Source: Tranzscheliella williamsii (lineage: Eukaryota; Basidiomycota; Ustilaginomycetes; Ustilaginales; Ustilaginaceae). Taken from it: a stretch of 64,000 bases of DNA. The notes beneath the pieces are model-generated. The model made no database searches and had not been told where the DNA came from. It saw nothing but the letters and a program-made list of their open reading frames with translations. The stretch lies in contig JALBYF010000003.1 in NCBI GenBank assembly GCA_023212725.1, forward strand, positions 372,001-436,000, read 5' to 3'. How positions within the stretch are numbered: the stretch's first letter is position 1; each line of letters begins with the position of its first letter. Position numbers and translations under genes: made by a program. Below are positions 9,049 to 17,810 of the stretch, one piece after another.

Positions 9049-10284
9049 CTAAGTGTGTTTGGCCTGGGTGGTGTTGCGGACGGGGCCGAGGCCGGCGGCC
9101 TTGAGGCAGACGCTGAGCCTCTCGCGGTCGTCGCGGGCGAGCTTGGCGGGGGAGTGGATGCAGACGCTGTCATGGTCGAGGGCGACGACACCGTGCTTGG
9201 AACGGTGGTGTTTCTCGAGGGAGCGTTCGCGGAGCTGACACTTGTAGTCGCAGTGGTCCTCGTCGTAGTGGTGGTGGACGTGGACCTCGTCGTCATGCGT
9301 GGCCGCGCGGACGTGGTGCTTGTGCTCAGGGGTATGGCGGTCGTGGTGGTGGTGGGCGTGGTGGGCTTGGTCCGGGTGGGCATCGTTGGCCGCCTCCTCG
9401 CCGCGCTTGGTGATGCCCAGCCGCATCAGCGGGCCGGAGGCCGACTGTGACGCCCACCAGAACAGATCGCGCGCGGAGCCGTCGGCGTTGAAGTAGCTGT
9501 TCAGCGAGTTGGGGTATGGGTCGGGCTTTTCGTTGACCGGGAAGCCGCCCAGCCAGGCAGACCGCTCGACGTAGCCCTGCGCCTTCATCCACTCGACGGC
9601 GCGCATGTGGAAGTTCTTGATATCCTGCTGGCTGCCCCCGCTCGCCTGCGTGACGCCGTACTCGGTGACCCAGACCGGCAGGCCAAACTCTTGGTGCACT
9701 GCCGAGACCCACTTGGTGAACTTGTCAAAGTCCTTCCACGAGCCATACCAGTGGACTGCGACGAACGAGATGTTGCAGCCCAGCTGGCGACATTCCTTCA
9801 TGAACGACTGGAGCCATTGCAAATTCCAGCAGACCTGCGGGGAGCCCACCTTGACGCCTTTGTTGGCGAACGTCTGCATCTCTTGCATCCACAGGCGCGC
9901 GGCCGCCTTGGGGCCGAGGTCGCTCTGCCCCTGGACGTCGGGCTCGTTCATCGCAAGCATGTGCGACGGCAAGCGGCCGCGGGTAAGCTCCTTCTTGACC
10001 GCATCCCACTGCGACTGCTTCTGAGGCCCCCAGAACGTCGGCACGTACTCGAAGCCGAGCTGGTCCAGCTCGGCCACCCTCGGGTCCTGCCAGTGGTGGT
10101 ACCACCGCATGTCGGTGCCTTGCGTCGACTTGAGCCCCTTGTAGCAGTTCGGCCCGCAGCCCCACGGCAGCCCCATCAGATGCCCAGCATTCTGGTCCGA
10201 CTGTGATGTATGCTCCTTGGCCGTGGCGAAGCTGACCAGCGCCAGCGTCAGAACCAGCAGCAGGCTCCTGAACATCGCAGTCAT
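9049..10284 (-). CDS. Secreted GH128 endo-beta-1,3-glucanase with His-rich tail
   Basis: A predicted secreted glycoside hydrolase of family 128 (the Asl1/Glu1 group), which cuts beta-1,3-glucan of fungal walls. The ATG at 10284 gives a signal peptide at residues 1-22 (a run of Leu/Val/Ala ending FATAKE). The catalytic domain covers about 35-290 with GLPWGCGPNCYKG, the acid/base Glu 114 in AMNEPD and the nucleophile Glu 208 in VWVTEYG, followed by LFWWASQSASGPLMRLG. After residue 300 comes an unusual tail of about 110 residues with some 22 His, including runs of HHHH and HHH, and four Cys. No intron is needed in 411 residues. A TATATATGTATG-like sequence lies upstream near 10437-10452. Catalytic residue roles are from the family; they were not tested here. 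Confidence 0.85.
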   Translation of the reverse strand: MTAMFRSLLLVLTLALVSFATAKEHTSQSDQNAGHLMGLPWGCGPNCYKGLKSTQGTDMRWYHHWQDPRVAELDQLGFEYVPTFWGPQKQSQWDAVKKELTRGRLPSHMLAMNEPDVQGQSDLGPKAAARLWMQEMQTFANKGVKVGSPQVCWNLQWLQSFMKECRQLGCNISFVAVHWYGSWKDFDKFTKWVSAVHQEFGLPVWVTEYGVTQASGGSQQDIKNFHMRAVEWMKAQGYVERSAWLGGFPVNEKPDPYPNSLNSYFNADGSARDLFWWASQSASGPLMRLGITKRGEEAANDAHPDQAHHAHHHHDRHTPEHKHHVRAATHDDEVHVHHHYDEDHCDYKCQLRERSLEKHHRSKHGVVALDHDSVCIHSPAKLARDDRERLSVCLKAAGLGPVRNTTQAKHT

Positions 10285-11245
10285 CCTGAAGCAGAAGGTG
10301 GTACTATGCAGAACGAACAGCAGCTGTATACAACACCAGGAAGAGAAGAAGGGGAAGGAAGCTTTCCAGATAGAGGCGGAACGGGGGGACGTATAGGAAA
10401 GCGGAAGTGGCGTACATCCTGCCATAATGAGCACCTACATATATGTATGTGCGCGCCGCGATAGGGGTGGATTTGAGGGTGAGGTGGGTGCCATTGTGCG
10501 CTGTAGCCTGTGTGGTCCATGGCACACCGTGAGCCGGGAGGAGGGTCTCATTTGGGGGCATGTTTTGTCACACAAAGGCGGATAAGTAGCAGGGCGGAAG
10601 AAAGGGCCTGCATATTGTTCGCTGCCAGAACGCTCCCTTCAACGGCGCCACCTCTGCTGCGGAAGACAATGCATGCGGACAGGCTGCCATCTGCAGGCAG
10701 CATCTCTGGAGCTAACATGGGACAAGCCTAAAGTGGGTCGGTTTCGAGCACAACGATGCTTGGTCCACCGATGGGGACCCCTCTCCCTCTCCACTAGTGG
10801 ATACAAACGGATCCTCAAGCAAGCAGTTGTTTGCTCGGCGATGCAAGCGGCGGTTCGAGCGGGGCTTGCTGCATAGTGCTTGTCGTTGCCTGCGGCTTTG
10901 GTGTTACGTGTATCACGGGAGTGGCAATATGCAGACTTCTGCAGCGGCAAAAATGGACCAATGAAGGGCTAATGCGGGCAAATCCTCCTCGGACAGGGAA
11001 CATTCCGCAGCCTAGCAATGGTGTCAACAACACAGCACTCCGCCGTCGTAGCAGAAAACGGGGAGGGTATCCGGCCCTCGGCGGGGTTGCAGGGTGCAGG
11101 GGTTGAAAAGTTGTCGCGGACCCCCGCTGAAGATGCAAGCTAAAAATACATAAAGGCGGTAGACGGAGATGGAACGGCTCCGCCACAACGCAGGAGGCCC
11201 AAGTATTGGCAAGAACGGCCGATTCTGATTTCACGGGATACGATG
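10285..11245. other. Intergenic region upstream of GH128
   Basis: 961 bp with the promoter of the GH128 gene on the left (TATA-like sequence near 10437-10452 on the minus strand) and the 3' flank of the DMT transporter on the right. No recognisable gene. Confidence 0.4.
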
Positions 11246-13339
11246 CTAGTGGGACGCATCGCCACCTACCAGAACCGCGAATCCAGCGCCGATAAGCGTG
11301 CAACCCAAGACACTGAGCCACTTGAGCTTGTGCCCGAGCAAGACATCCGCAATTTCGACCAGGATCGTTGTCATCAGGCAGCTGACAGAGGCAAGGACCG
11401 GTCCCCAGAGCGATAGGAGGATCATGAATGCGGCGTTGAAGAACACACCACAGATGACGACCATACTGATCGAGAAACACGTCCAGAGATTGTGGGGTAG
11501 CTCGAAAGGCTCCCAGCCAAGGCGGTCAGCGATGGGCAGGCCAATCCAAAAGGTGCACAACGTCGTCAAGCCGATGCCAGCGGTCATCGTGTTGGCGTGC
11601 AGGCCGAAAGGCAATGGTGGCGGAATCGACACGTCATGCGCTTGGCGGTATGACGAGGTGTGTCGATTGGCGCCAGGCCGATGCTGTTCTATAGAGGCTC
11701 GAGGATTCGATCCATTCTCACCAGGCGCAGAGCCGAGACGGTGCGTTGACAGCTGAGATCGCGTCCTGTGCAAGCGAGTGGCTCCCGACCGGACCAATTC
11801 CTCTTCGCCGTCTTCCATTTCGGACTCAGTGACCTGGTCCTCTTCATTATCGTCTTTATCGTCCTCACTGAGATGGCCTTTCGCCAGAACCGGATTGGAC
11901 TGGACCCTAACCCCATCGGCAATTTTGACTGCCTTGCGTCCGTTATCTCCATCTGCGACCATTGACACTCTCTCTGAAGGCGGGGTGATGCTCTGGTAGT
12001 CCAGACGGTCCTGGTCAACGAGCTTAACAACGGCAGAAGAGGGGCGTTTGTCTTCAAGGCTATCCGGATGGTGGGCCACGACAGCGTCGCCGCTCTCGTC
12101 AACTTCGTCGTTGTCGCCGACCACGTGCTGCAGCTGCCCATCATGGAAGTCTGACCTTGACGAGCGTTGCTCTGCATTATGGGATTCGTGCAAAAGCCCC
12201 TCGGTCTCGAGATCGTGGCGGTTCTCCTCGTGCGAGTTCTGATAGGTGATATAGCTGCGCGATCGTCGGTTGTGGCCACGCGCAATGGCGGAATACATGT
12301 CTGCCTGCTTGGGCTCATCAGGCAGAGTGCCGATGAGCTTGAACGCCATCTCGTACGCTGCCATAGTGACCGCTCCAAAAAAGGCCAAGATATCTCCCAG
12401 CACGGGATTATGCGGCGAGGCCGCCGCGATGGAGGCCGCATCTTGACGGGTAAGCAAGTGGGACACTGCATGGTGAAGGGCTCTCAGCGCCAGCATGGCT
12501 TCAGGCTCTTCATGCTCAGTCGAGGGTGGCTTGCCGTGAATGGGATCGATGGGTTTTGGTTTCTTGCGATGGTCTGCTCCACCATAGGCGACCACCACGA
12601 CACCAAAGCATGCCAGTAGAACCGAGAAGACTTTTCTCTTTTCCCACTTTTCGCCCAGGAACCAGACGGAGAATACGAGCGCCCATACTGAGAATGTGTT
12701 GTAGATGGCTGTGATGTCGGCCATCGAGGTCATGGGCACAGCAGAGTACCAGCTCAGTGCAGGAATAGTGATGCCAATGGTCAGAATGGAGAGCAGTCCA
12801 AAAAGCCGTAGGACGTTGAAGCCGAACTTTTGCTCAAGGAAAGAGGCGGGCGCACGCTGCAGGCTCTCTCCGCCGTCGACTGGCAGGCCGCCATGAACAG
12901 AAGGCCCTGCACCACGACCCGATGCCGAGCTCAGGCGGCGGCGGACGGCATCGGGACCTGGACCAGGTAGAGAGCTCGCGGGGGTCTCCAGTTGCCATCG
13001 AAGGTTTTGGGCGAGCAGGTGGAGGTAGTGCGAGAGAGGGCGAGAAGTGGTCCATTTGAGGAAGAGGAGATGCATGGGGAAGAGAAGGACAAACCCGCTG
13101 TGTCCCAAATAGAGCGACAGGAAGGGTTTGCGGTAGTTGAGAGACTGCTGAACATATTGAGCGAACTCGGTCTGGAGGGTATATGCAATTAGGCTGAGTG
13201 CGAATGCGCAGATTGCCTTGCCTCCGCCAGGGAGGTTAGAGAAGGACGACTTGTTCTTGGAGCTGCTTGACGGCTGCGGGGTCACGTCCGTCTCCTGAGC
13301 ATCGCCTGCAAAGCTCTCACGGAAGACGTTGGCGGCCAT
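11246..13339 (-). CDS. DMT-superfamily (EamA/SLC35F-like) membrane transporter
   Basis: A polytopic membrane protein of the drug/metabolite transporter superfamily, resembling the fungal YML018C/THI74 group of vacuolar or endomembrane carriers; the substrate is unknown. Hydrophobic helices are visible at about 41-58, 73-95, 177-200, 205-228, 236-253 and 313-335, and four more after 583. The conserved helix end AIYNTFSVWALVFSVWFLGEK is split across residues 211-231. An acidic, Ser-rich loop of about 240 residues (340-580) interrupts the protein between helices, far longer than usual. The ATG at 13339 opens a single 697-codon exon. It is divergent from SEC20. Confidence 0.8.
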   Translation of the reverse strand: MAANVFRESFAGDAQETDVTPQPSSSSKNKSSFSNLPGGGKAICAFALSLIAYTLQTEFAQYVQQSLNYRKPFLSLYLGHSGFVLLFPMHLLFLKWTTSRPLSHYLHLLAQNLRWQLETPASSLPGPGPDAVRRRLSSASGRGAGPSVHGGLPVDGGESLQRAPASFLEQKFGFNVLRLFGLLSILTIGITIPALSWYSAVPMTSMADITAIYNTFSVWALVFSVWFLGEKWEKRKVFSVLLACFGVVVVAYGGADHRKKPKPIDPIHGKPPSTEHEEPEAMLALRALHHAVSHLLTRQDAASIAAASPHNPVLGDILAFFGAVTMAAYEMAFKLIGTLPDEPKQADMYSAIARGHNRRSRSYITYQNSHEENRHDLETEGLLHESHNAEQRSSRSDFHDGQLQHVVGDNDEVDESGDAVVAHHPDSLEDKRPSSAVVKLVDQDRLDYQSITPPSERVSMVADGDNGRKAVKIADGVRVQSNPVLAKGHLSEDDKDDNEEDQVTESEMEDGEEELVRSGATRLHRTRSQLSTHRLGSAPGENGSNPRASIEQHRPGANRHTSSYRQAHDVSIPPPLPFGLHANTMTAGIGLTTLCTFWIGLPIADRLGWEPFELPHNLWTCFSISMVVICGVFFNAAFMILLSLWGPVLASVSCLMTTILVEIADVLLGHKLKWLSVLGCTLIGAGFAVLVGGDASH

Positions 13340-13984
13340 CCCAGAGCGGATCCTGAAGCTTTGCGTAGACGCTGCGTACTTAGTCCTTTGCTTCCAAGAC
13401 TAAAACCAAGAGAAAGATGGTGTGAGGATGAGCTGGGGTGTCGAGGTAAGGGAGCAGGGGGTAGGGGAGGCGCTCCGAATTCTGCGTTCTAGGATATTGA
13501 CTGCGGCAGCATCGGTTGCTATGATGTCGCAGGCACTTGACCCAGTGAGGTTATCGGCTTCAAGGCGAAATACGCAGTTGGATTCAGCTTGCTTCGGGTT
13601 GGTGGTAGGTGGCCGTCAAGGTTGGCCGGAGTCGATGGCACCCAGTAGTACTCAAGCTGCAGGCACCTCTTAGTATTATAGCGGGCTTCGTCTTTATCGA
13701 TGTGATGATCAGGTTGTAATACTGACTGTCGCGAATATGTTAAGCACATTCAACACACTGCAACGTCGGAACGCGGAGTGCACCCGACAGCTGGTAGTAG
13801 TGCCATTCAACGGGCACGAACCAGATTACATATGTCTTGGCCGTTGCCGTTGCATTAATTACAGGTACTGACACGCCTTCCTTCATCGTCACATCCCCTT
13901 CCTCCCGGCCGGCTTGCGCTCAACGTTTCTCTGCCACGTCGACGCGTGGAAGGGCAAGACTCTGTTTCTACACGACCTTTGGCC
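13340..13984. promoter_or_regulatory. Divergent promoter DMT transporter / SEC20
   Basis: 645 bp between divergent start codons. No gene and no clear regulatory site were identified. Confidence 0.3.
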
Positions 13985-15188
13985 ATGCAGCTCCCGACGG
14001 CTTCCTCGTCGTCTGGGCCGTCGGCGACGGCCGTGCCAGCTGACCTGCTGGCAGTCCACCGCTCGTTCCTGCGGTACAGCCAGGACATTATCGACCATCA
14101 GATCCCGCGTCTTCGACAGTGCTCGAGCATCTCTCTGCTCGGCGACTATGAGTCCGAGATCACTGCCTCGGTCGAAGGCCTGAAGCGTCAGCTCAACGAG
14201 ATCACTTCCGGGATCGATGAGGCCGAGACCGAGCAGGAGCGCCGCGAACTCGTAACACTGGCTACTGAATCCCGACAGCAGCTGGAAAGGTAAGCCGTCA
14301 TACTATCAGCCTTTGTTGCGCAGCGTGCGGATAGCTCATCCCGTTCATTTGGTGCGAGCATACAGCATCCGGCAGACGGTACGGAAGGTTTTGCTTTCGG
14401 CGCGGAGGAACATAGACCATGCAAGGACCGAAGAGGCAAGGGCTGGCCTACGTCTGGCGGCCGACAGTGCCAAGCAGCGTACAGGAGCTCGCGGCGGCGG
14501 CCACAGCGGAGACGACAAGATGATGACAGCTTCCCAGGACGTCACAGATGCGCTCCGCCGCACCGTTGCGCTCATGTCGTCCGAGCTCGAAAAATCCGCC
14601 ATGTCATCCCAGCTGCTTGAAGAGTCTTCGCAAACTATATCCGCGCTTTCATTCCAGTACGGCTCGCTAACCACCCTCCTCACCAACTCGGTCAACATGA
14701 TCAAGACCATGGAAAGGGAGGATCTCATCGGCAAAGCCATGCTGGCTGCCTCCTTCCTCTTTTTTATCGGCTGTGTCTTCTACATTCTCTATGTCCGCAT
14801 CCTCAGTCGGGGCATCGGGCTCGTCACCTTTTTCTTCCGTCTGTTCGGCCTGAACCGGATTCTTGGCGGCGCAAGCAGCCCCAGCGCGAAGGAGGTGCAA
14901 GATAAAATTCAGCTAGCCAAGCAGGCTGCTCAGTCCGTCGCTTCGAGCCCCACCACCACATCCCTGTCGGCCGCAGTGGGTGCAGCGGTCTCGTCCTTGA
15001 CAGCGCTTGCAGCAAGCGCAACGCAGGCAGCACCGACCAGCGCTGACCCAGCACTGGAGAAGGCTGCCCATTCGCAAGAAGATCTCGACACCTACATCCA
15101 CACCACCAAGGCCCACCAACTCTGGGATGGAGACAAGGCCACCGAAACTCAGATCCGGACGCTGCCTACCGAACGCGTCGAGTTGTGA
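13985..15188 (+). CDS. SEC20: SNARE protein SEC20
   Basis: Sec20 is an ER-resident SNARE needed for retrograde Golgi-to-ER vesicle fusion, acting with Ufe1 and Use1. Two exons: 13985-14289 and 14366-15188, with a GTAAGC donor, a TACAG acceptor and a phase-2 junction (QQLES|IRQTVRK), giving 375 residues. The conserved Sec20 region DALRRTVALMSSELEKSAM with a following Leu/Gln-rich helix precedes a transmembrane segment at about 227-249 (MLAASFLFFIGCVFYILYV). A cytosolic or lumenal Ala/Ser/Thr-rich tail of about 125 residues follows, longer than the short HDEL-type tail of yeast Sec20, and no HDEL is present. The first in-frame ATG is at 13985. Confidence 0.85.
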
Positions 15189-15350
15189 CCCGCCTAGCAT
15201 ATCCCCTCTGTTACCGATCCTTTCAGCCAATGTACGATAGCTATTCATCCTTTTTTGTTGCCCTGCATGGTAGCGTCTGATACCTGTATTCCAAGCCGCG
15301 TAAAGTCGTCTCTGCTATCTGTGGTACAAACGTGCCGCGTCTGTGATAGT

Positions 15351-16174
15351 CTATGCCAAGGTCGCTAGGGTATCGGCAGCGTTCTCTCCGGCCAAAGGCG
15401 CGGGGGCGGCGAGGGGTGTCATCACCTTGTGGCCGATCCGCGGGGCGGATGCGGATGTGACGAATTCCGTGGGGACAGGAAGCTTGGCGGAAGCGAGGCG
15501 GAGGGCCTCCTTGGCGACCTCTGGCCGGATCTCGACCGGCCCGCCGATCTCGAAGATGACTCTGCCCATGTTGGCTCTGTTAGGGGAGCAGCCGAAGGAC
15601 AGAATCCAGGGTCAGTACGAGCTTGGTCACACGCGCACGACGCGAGTGGGGATACGTACCGGCAGGCCCAATACTCGAAAGTGCCTTTGCCCTTGCCCAT
15701 ACGCGTCTCATTGCCCTTGATGCAGACCGGAGTGTCCGGGAAGACACGCAGGAAGACCTGCGCGCCTTTGACCACCTTCAACTTCCTCTTCAGTGCTGTC
15801 TCGGCGGCAACAAGCTGTTTGGCAGAAAGTCGCGCCGGCGCCAACAGTCGAATGCCGTACGCGCCTTCCTGGACGGTGGTACCCTTCGTGGATCCACCCG
15901 TATTGAAAGGGATGGTGATCTTGTGTGCTTTCCTATACTTCGTCCTCCGTGGCGCCAAGTTGGACTTGTTCCTTACTGCACCCGCCTGCGGCAACGAGAT
16001 CGAGGGCATCCTGCTGGCACCCGAGATCGTCGGGCGGAGACAAGATGCGAAGTGTAGCGATCGGAACGCCGATAACGTTGATCTCGAAGGCCCAGCCAGC
16101 GAAGGAGAAGCCGTGAGAGAGGGCGCAGCGGCGCAGCTCAGCCTGCCGAATGAGGCGGTCAAGGATGTCAACAT
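15351..16174 (-). CDS. MRPL16: Mitochondrial large-subunit ribosomal protein bL16m
   Basis: Homologue of bacterial L16, located near the peptidyl transferase centre of the mitochondrial ribosome. Two exons: 15660-16174 and 15351-15576; a GTACGT donor and a TAACAG acceptor join in phase 2 to restore [18 protein letters not shown], a hallmark of L16. Other family features are [21 protein letters not shown] and [20 protein letters not shown]. The first 50 residues are basic and hydroxylated, as expected for a mitochondrial targeting sequence. The ATG at 16174 was preferred; an in-frame ATG at 16354 would add 60 residues and hide the targeting sequence. 246 residues. Convergent with SEC20, divergent from SFT1. 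Confidence 0.92.
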
Positions 16175-16617
16175 GTCGTAGGGTTGCCTTCGGGCCAGTC
16201 TCGAGCACTGAGGAAGGGGGAAGATGCCGTGCGATGATGAGATGTCGCAAAATTGGTTGAACCTCACATCCTGACGGGACAGCTTTCTTCTCGTGAATAT
16301 CTGTGGCACGCTGTCGAATTTCTCGTCCGAGACAGACGCGGAGCAGTTAAGCATCGTGCGCCTCGCAATTCACGTTGTGATTCGTCATAGGATACAAATC
16401 GTTCCTACCTCCTCCACCTAACTCCTTTCCAGAAGATCCAAAGCCGGAGCAACTCTATACCACAACTCATCCATAGGATAAGATACGCCACGTATTTCGA
16501 ACGCAAGTGCATCTGCTGCGGCATCCGCTCACACGGTCGTGAGTGCATACGCTTGGTACGGCGACATTAAGCGCCTTTCTTGCCGACTCGGCCGCCGACT
16601 CATCTGCCTACCCACTA
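16175..16617. promoter_or_regulatory. Divergent promoter MRPL16 / SFT1
   Basis: 443 bp between divergent start codons. No clear regulatory motif was identified. If the MRPL16 ATG at 16354 were used, the gap would be 263 bp. Confidence 0.3.
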
Positions 16618-16917
16618 ATGTCCACCTCGGCTGACCGCACCTACGAGCAACAGAACGACTCAGCTCTTGACGCTCTCTACTCGAAGGTCTCGTCACTGCG
16701 CTCCGTGACAGTGGACATTCACAACGACTCGGAGAGCCAGCGTGCTGGTCTGCTTACCAATACCTCTGACTCGTTCGATAACTTCTCTAACCAGCTGCAA
16801 CGCACCTCTAATAATTTTTCGCGCACAATAGTCAGTGGAGCCCGGCAGCACCGCCTGACTTTGTACATCGTCGGCGGATTCGTTGGCCTCTGGTTGCTCT
16901 ATAAGCTTTTTCTATGA
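16618..16917 (+). CDS. SFT1: Bet1/Sft1-type Qc-SNARE
   Basis: A small tail-anchored SNARE of 99 residues. It has one heptad-repeat SNARE motif from about 12 to 70 (NDSALDALYSKVSSLRSVTV onward, with the central Gln in the SNQLQRTS region) and a C-terminal membrane anchor at about 79-97 ending LWLLYKLFL. The length and the tail ending, close to the yeast Sft1 terminus, favour Sft1 (intra-Golgi retrograde fusion) over Bet1 (ER-to-Golgi); the two families are close. The ATG at 16618 is the first in the frame. The stop codon lies only 11 bp before the ATG of the next gene on the same strand. Confidence 0.75.
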   Translation: MSTSADRTYEQQNDSALDALYSKVSSLRSVTVDIHNDSESQRAGLLTNTSDSFDNFSNQLQRTSNNFSRTIVSGARQHRLTLYIVGGFVGLWLLYKLFL

Positions 16918-16928
16918 GCTAGTCTTCC

Positions 16929-17810
16929 ATGAACGGCGTTAGTATGAAAGGCCCTACGCTTTTGAGAAGAGGCTACAGCCTGGCCAGCAACTCTTCCCGT
17001 CGGGTCACCCATCCTAGGTCCGCACCCTTGGGCCTGTCGGTGGATACGAAGCGACTCGCCGTGCAAGCTTGTCGATGCCCGATTCTTTCTTCGGCCTTTA
17101 TGCCAGCTTCTGCCCGCGCGTACCGTGCCGGCGTGCCTCTCTTCGTCAGACACGGCAGTACCGCAGCTTCGACTACACCGCTCAAATCTTGTATCAACTG
17201 CGGAGAAGCTCAACCTCTGGAATCTCTGTCATGTTCAGCGTGCAACACTTTACAGCCGCTACCTTCCGATATCGACTATTACAAGGTTATGGACCTGGAC
17301 TTGGCATCGGTACCGAAGGGCGGATGGGAGATCGACATCCAGGCGCTCAAGCGCGCTTGGCGTCTAAAGATGGCGGTAACGCATCCGGACCGTATGGGAG
17401 GACGCAGCGAGAAGGAGCAGCAGATCGGTGCGCAGCAGAGTGCCTTAGTTAATCGCGCTTACGAGACGCTTTTACATCCGCTGCCTCGATCGCACTATCT
17501 CTTGCAGCGCTACAATGCTCCCGAGGTGAGCGAGTCCGATTCGCTCGAAGATCCGGAACTGCTGATGGAGGTGATGGAACTGCGAGAAGAGCTGGAGGAC
17601 GCGTCAAGCGAGGAAGAAGCAGCAGCCGTTAGATCCCGAAATGCCAAGCTGCTCGAGCACACTGTCGACACACTCGCCCAAGCTTTTGCTTCGACGCCTC
17701 CCGACCTCGAGACAGCAAGGCAAGCGGCCGTACAACTGCGTTACTGGACCAACATCGACAAGGCCGCACGCGAGTGGAGTCCCGGAAAGCGCGTCGAGCT
17801 TCAGCATTGA
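16929..17810 (+). CDS. JAC1: Mitochondrial J-protein co-chaperone JAC1/HSCB
   Basis: Jac1/HscB delivers the Isu scaffold to the mitochondrial Hsp70 for iron-sulfur cluster transfer. The N-terminus is basic and hydroxylated, consistent with mitochondrial import. A four-cysteine zinc-binding motif (C88, C91, C102, C105) precedes the J domain, as in animal HSCB but not yeast Jac1. The J domain starts DYYKVMDLD and has the HPD triad at 152-154 that stimulates Hsp70 ATPase. The C-terminal Isu-binding helical domain follows with MEVMELREEL near 212-221. 293 residues from the ATG at 16929; ATGs at 16944 and 17101 are alternatives. The very small gap to SFT1 is discussed as a finding. Confidence 0.9.
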   Translation: MNGVSMKGPTLLRRGYSLASNSSRRVTHPRSAPLGLSVDTKRLAVQACRCPILSSAFMPASARAYRAGVPLFVRHGSTAASTTPLKSCINCGEAQPLESLSCSACNTLQPLPSDIDYYKVMDLDLASVPKGGWEIDIQALKRAWRLKMAVTHPDRMGGRSEKEQQIGAQQSALVNRAYETLLHPLPRSHYLLQRYNAPEVSESDSLEDPELLMEVMELREELEDASSEEEAAAVRSRNAKLLEHTVDTLAQAFASTPPDLETARQAAVQLRYWTNIDKAAREWSPGKRVELQH

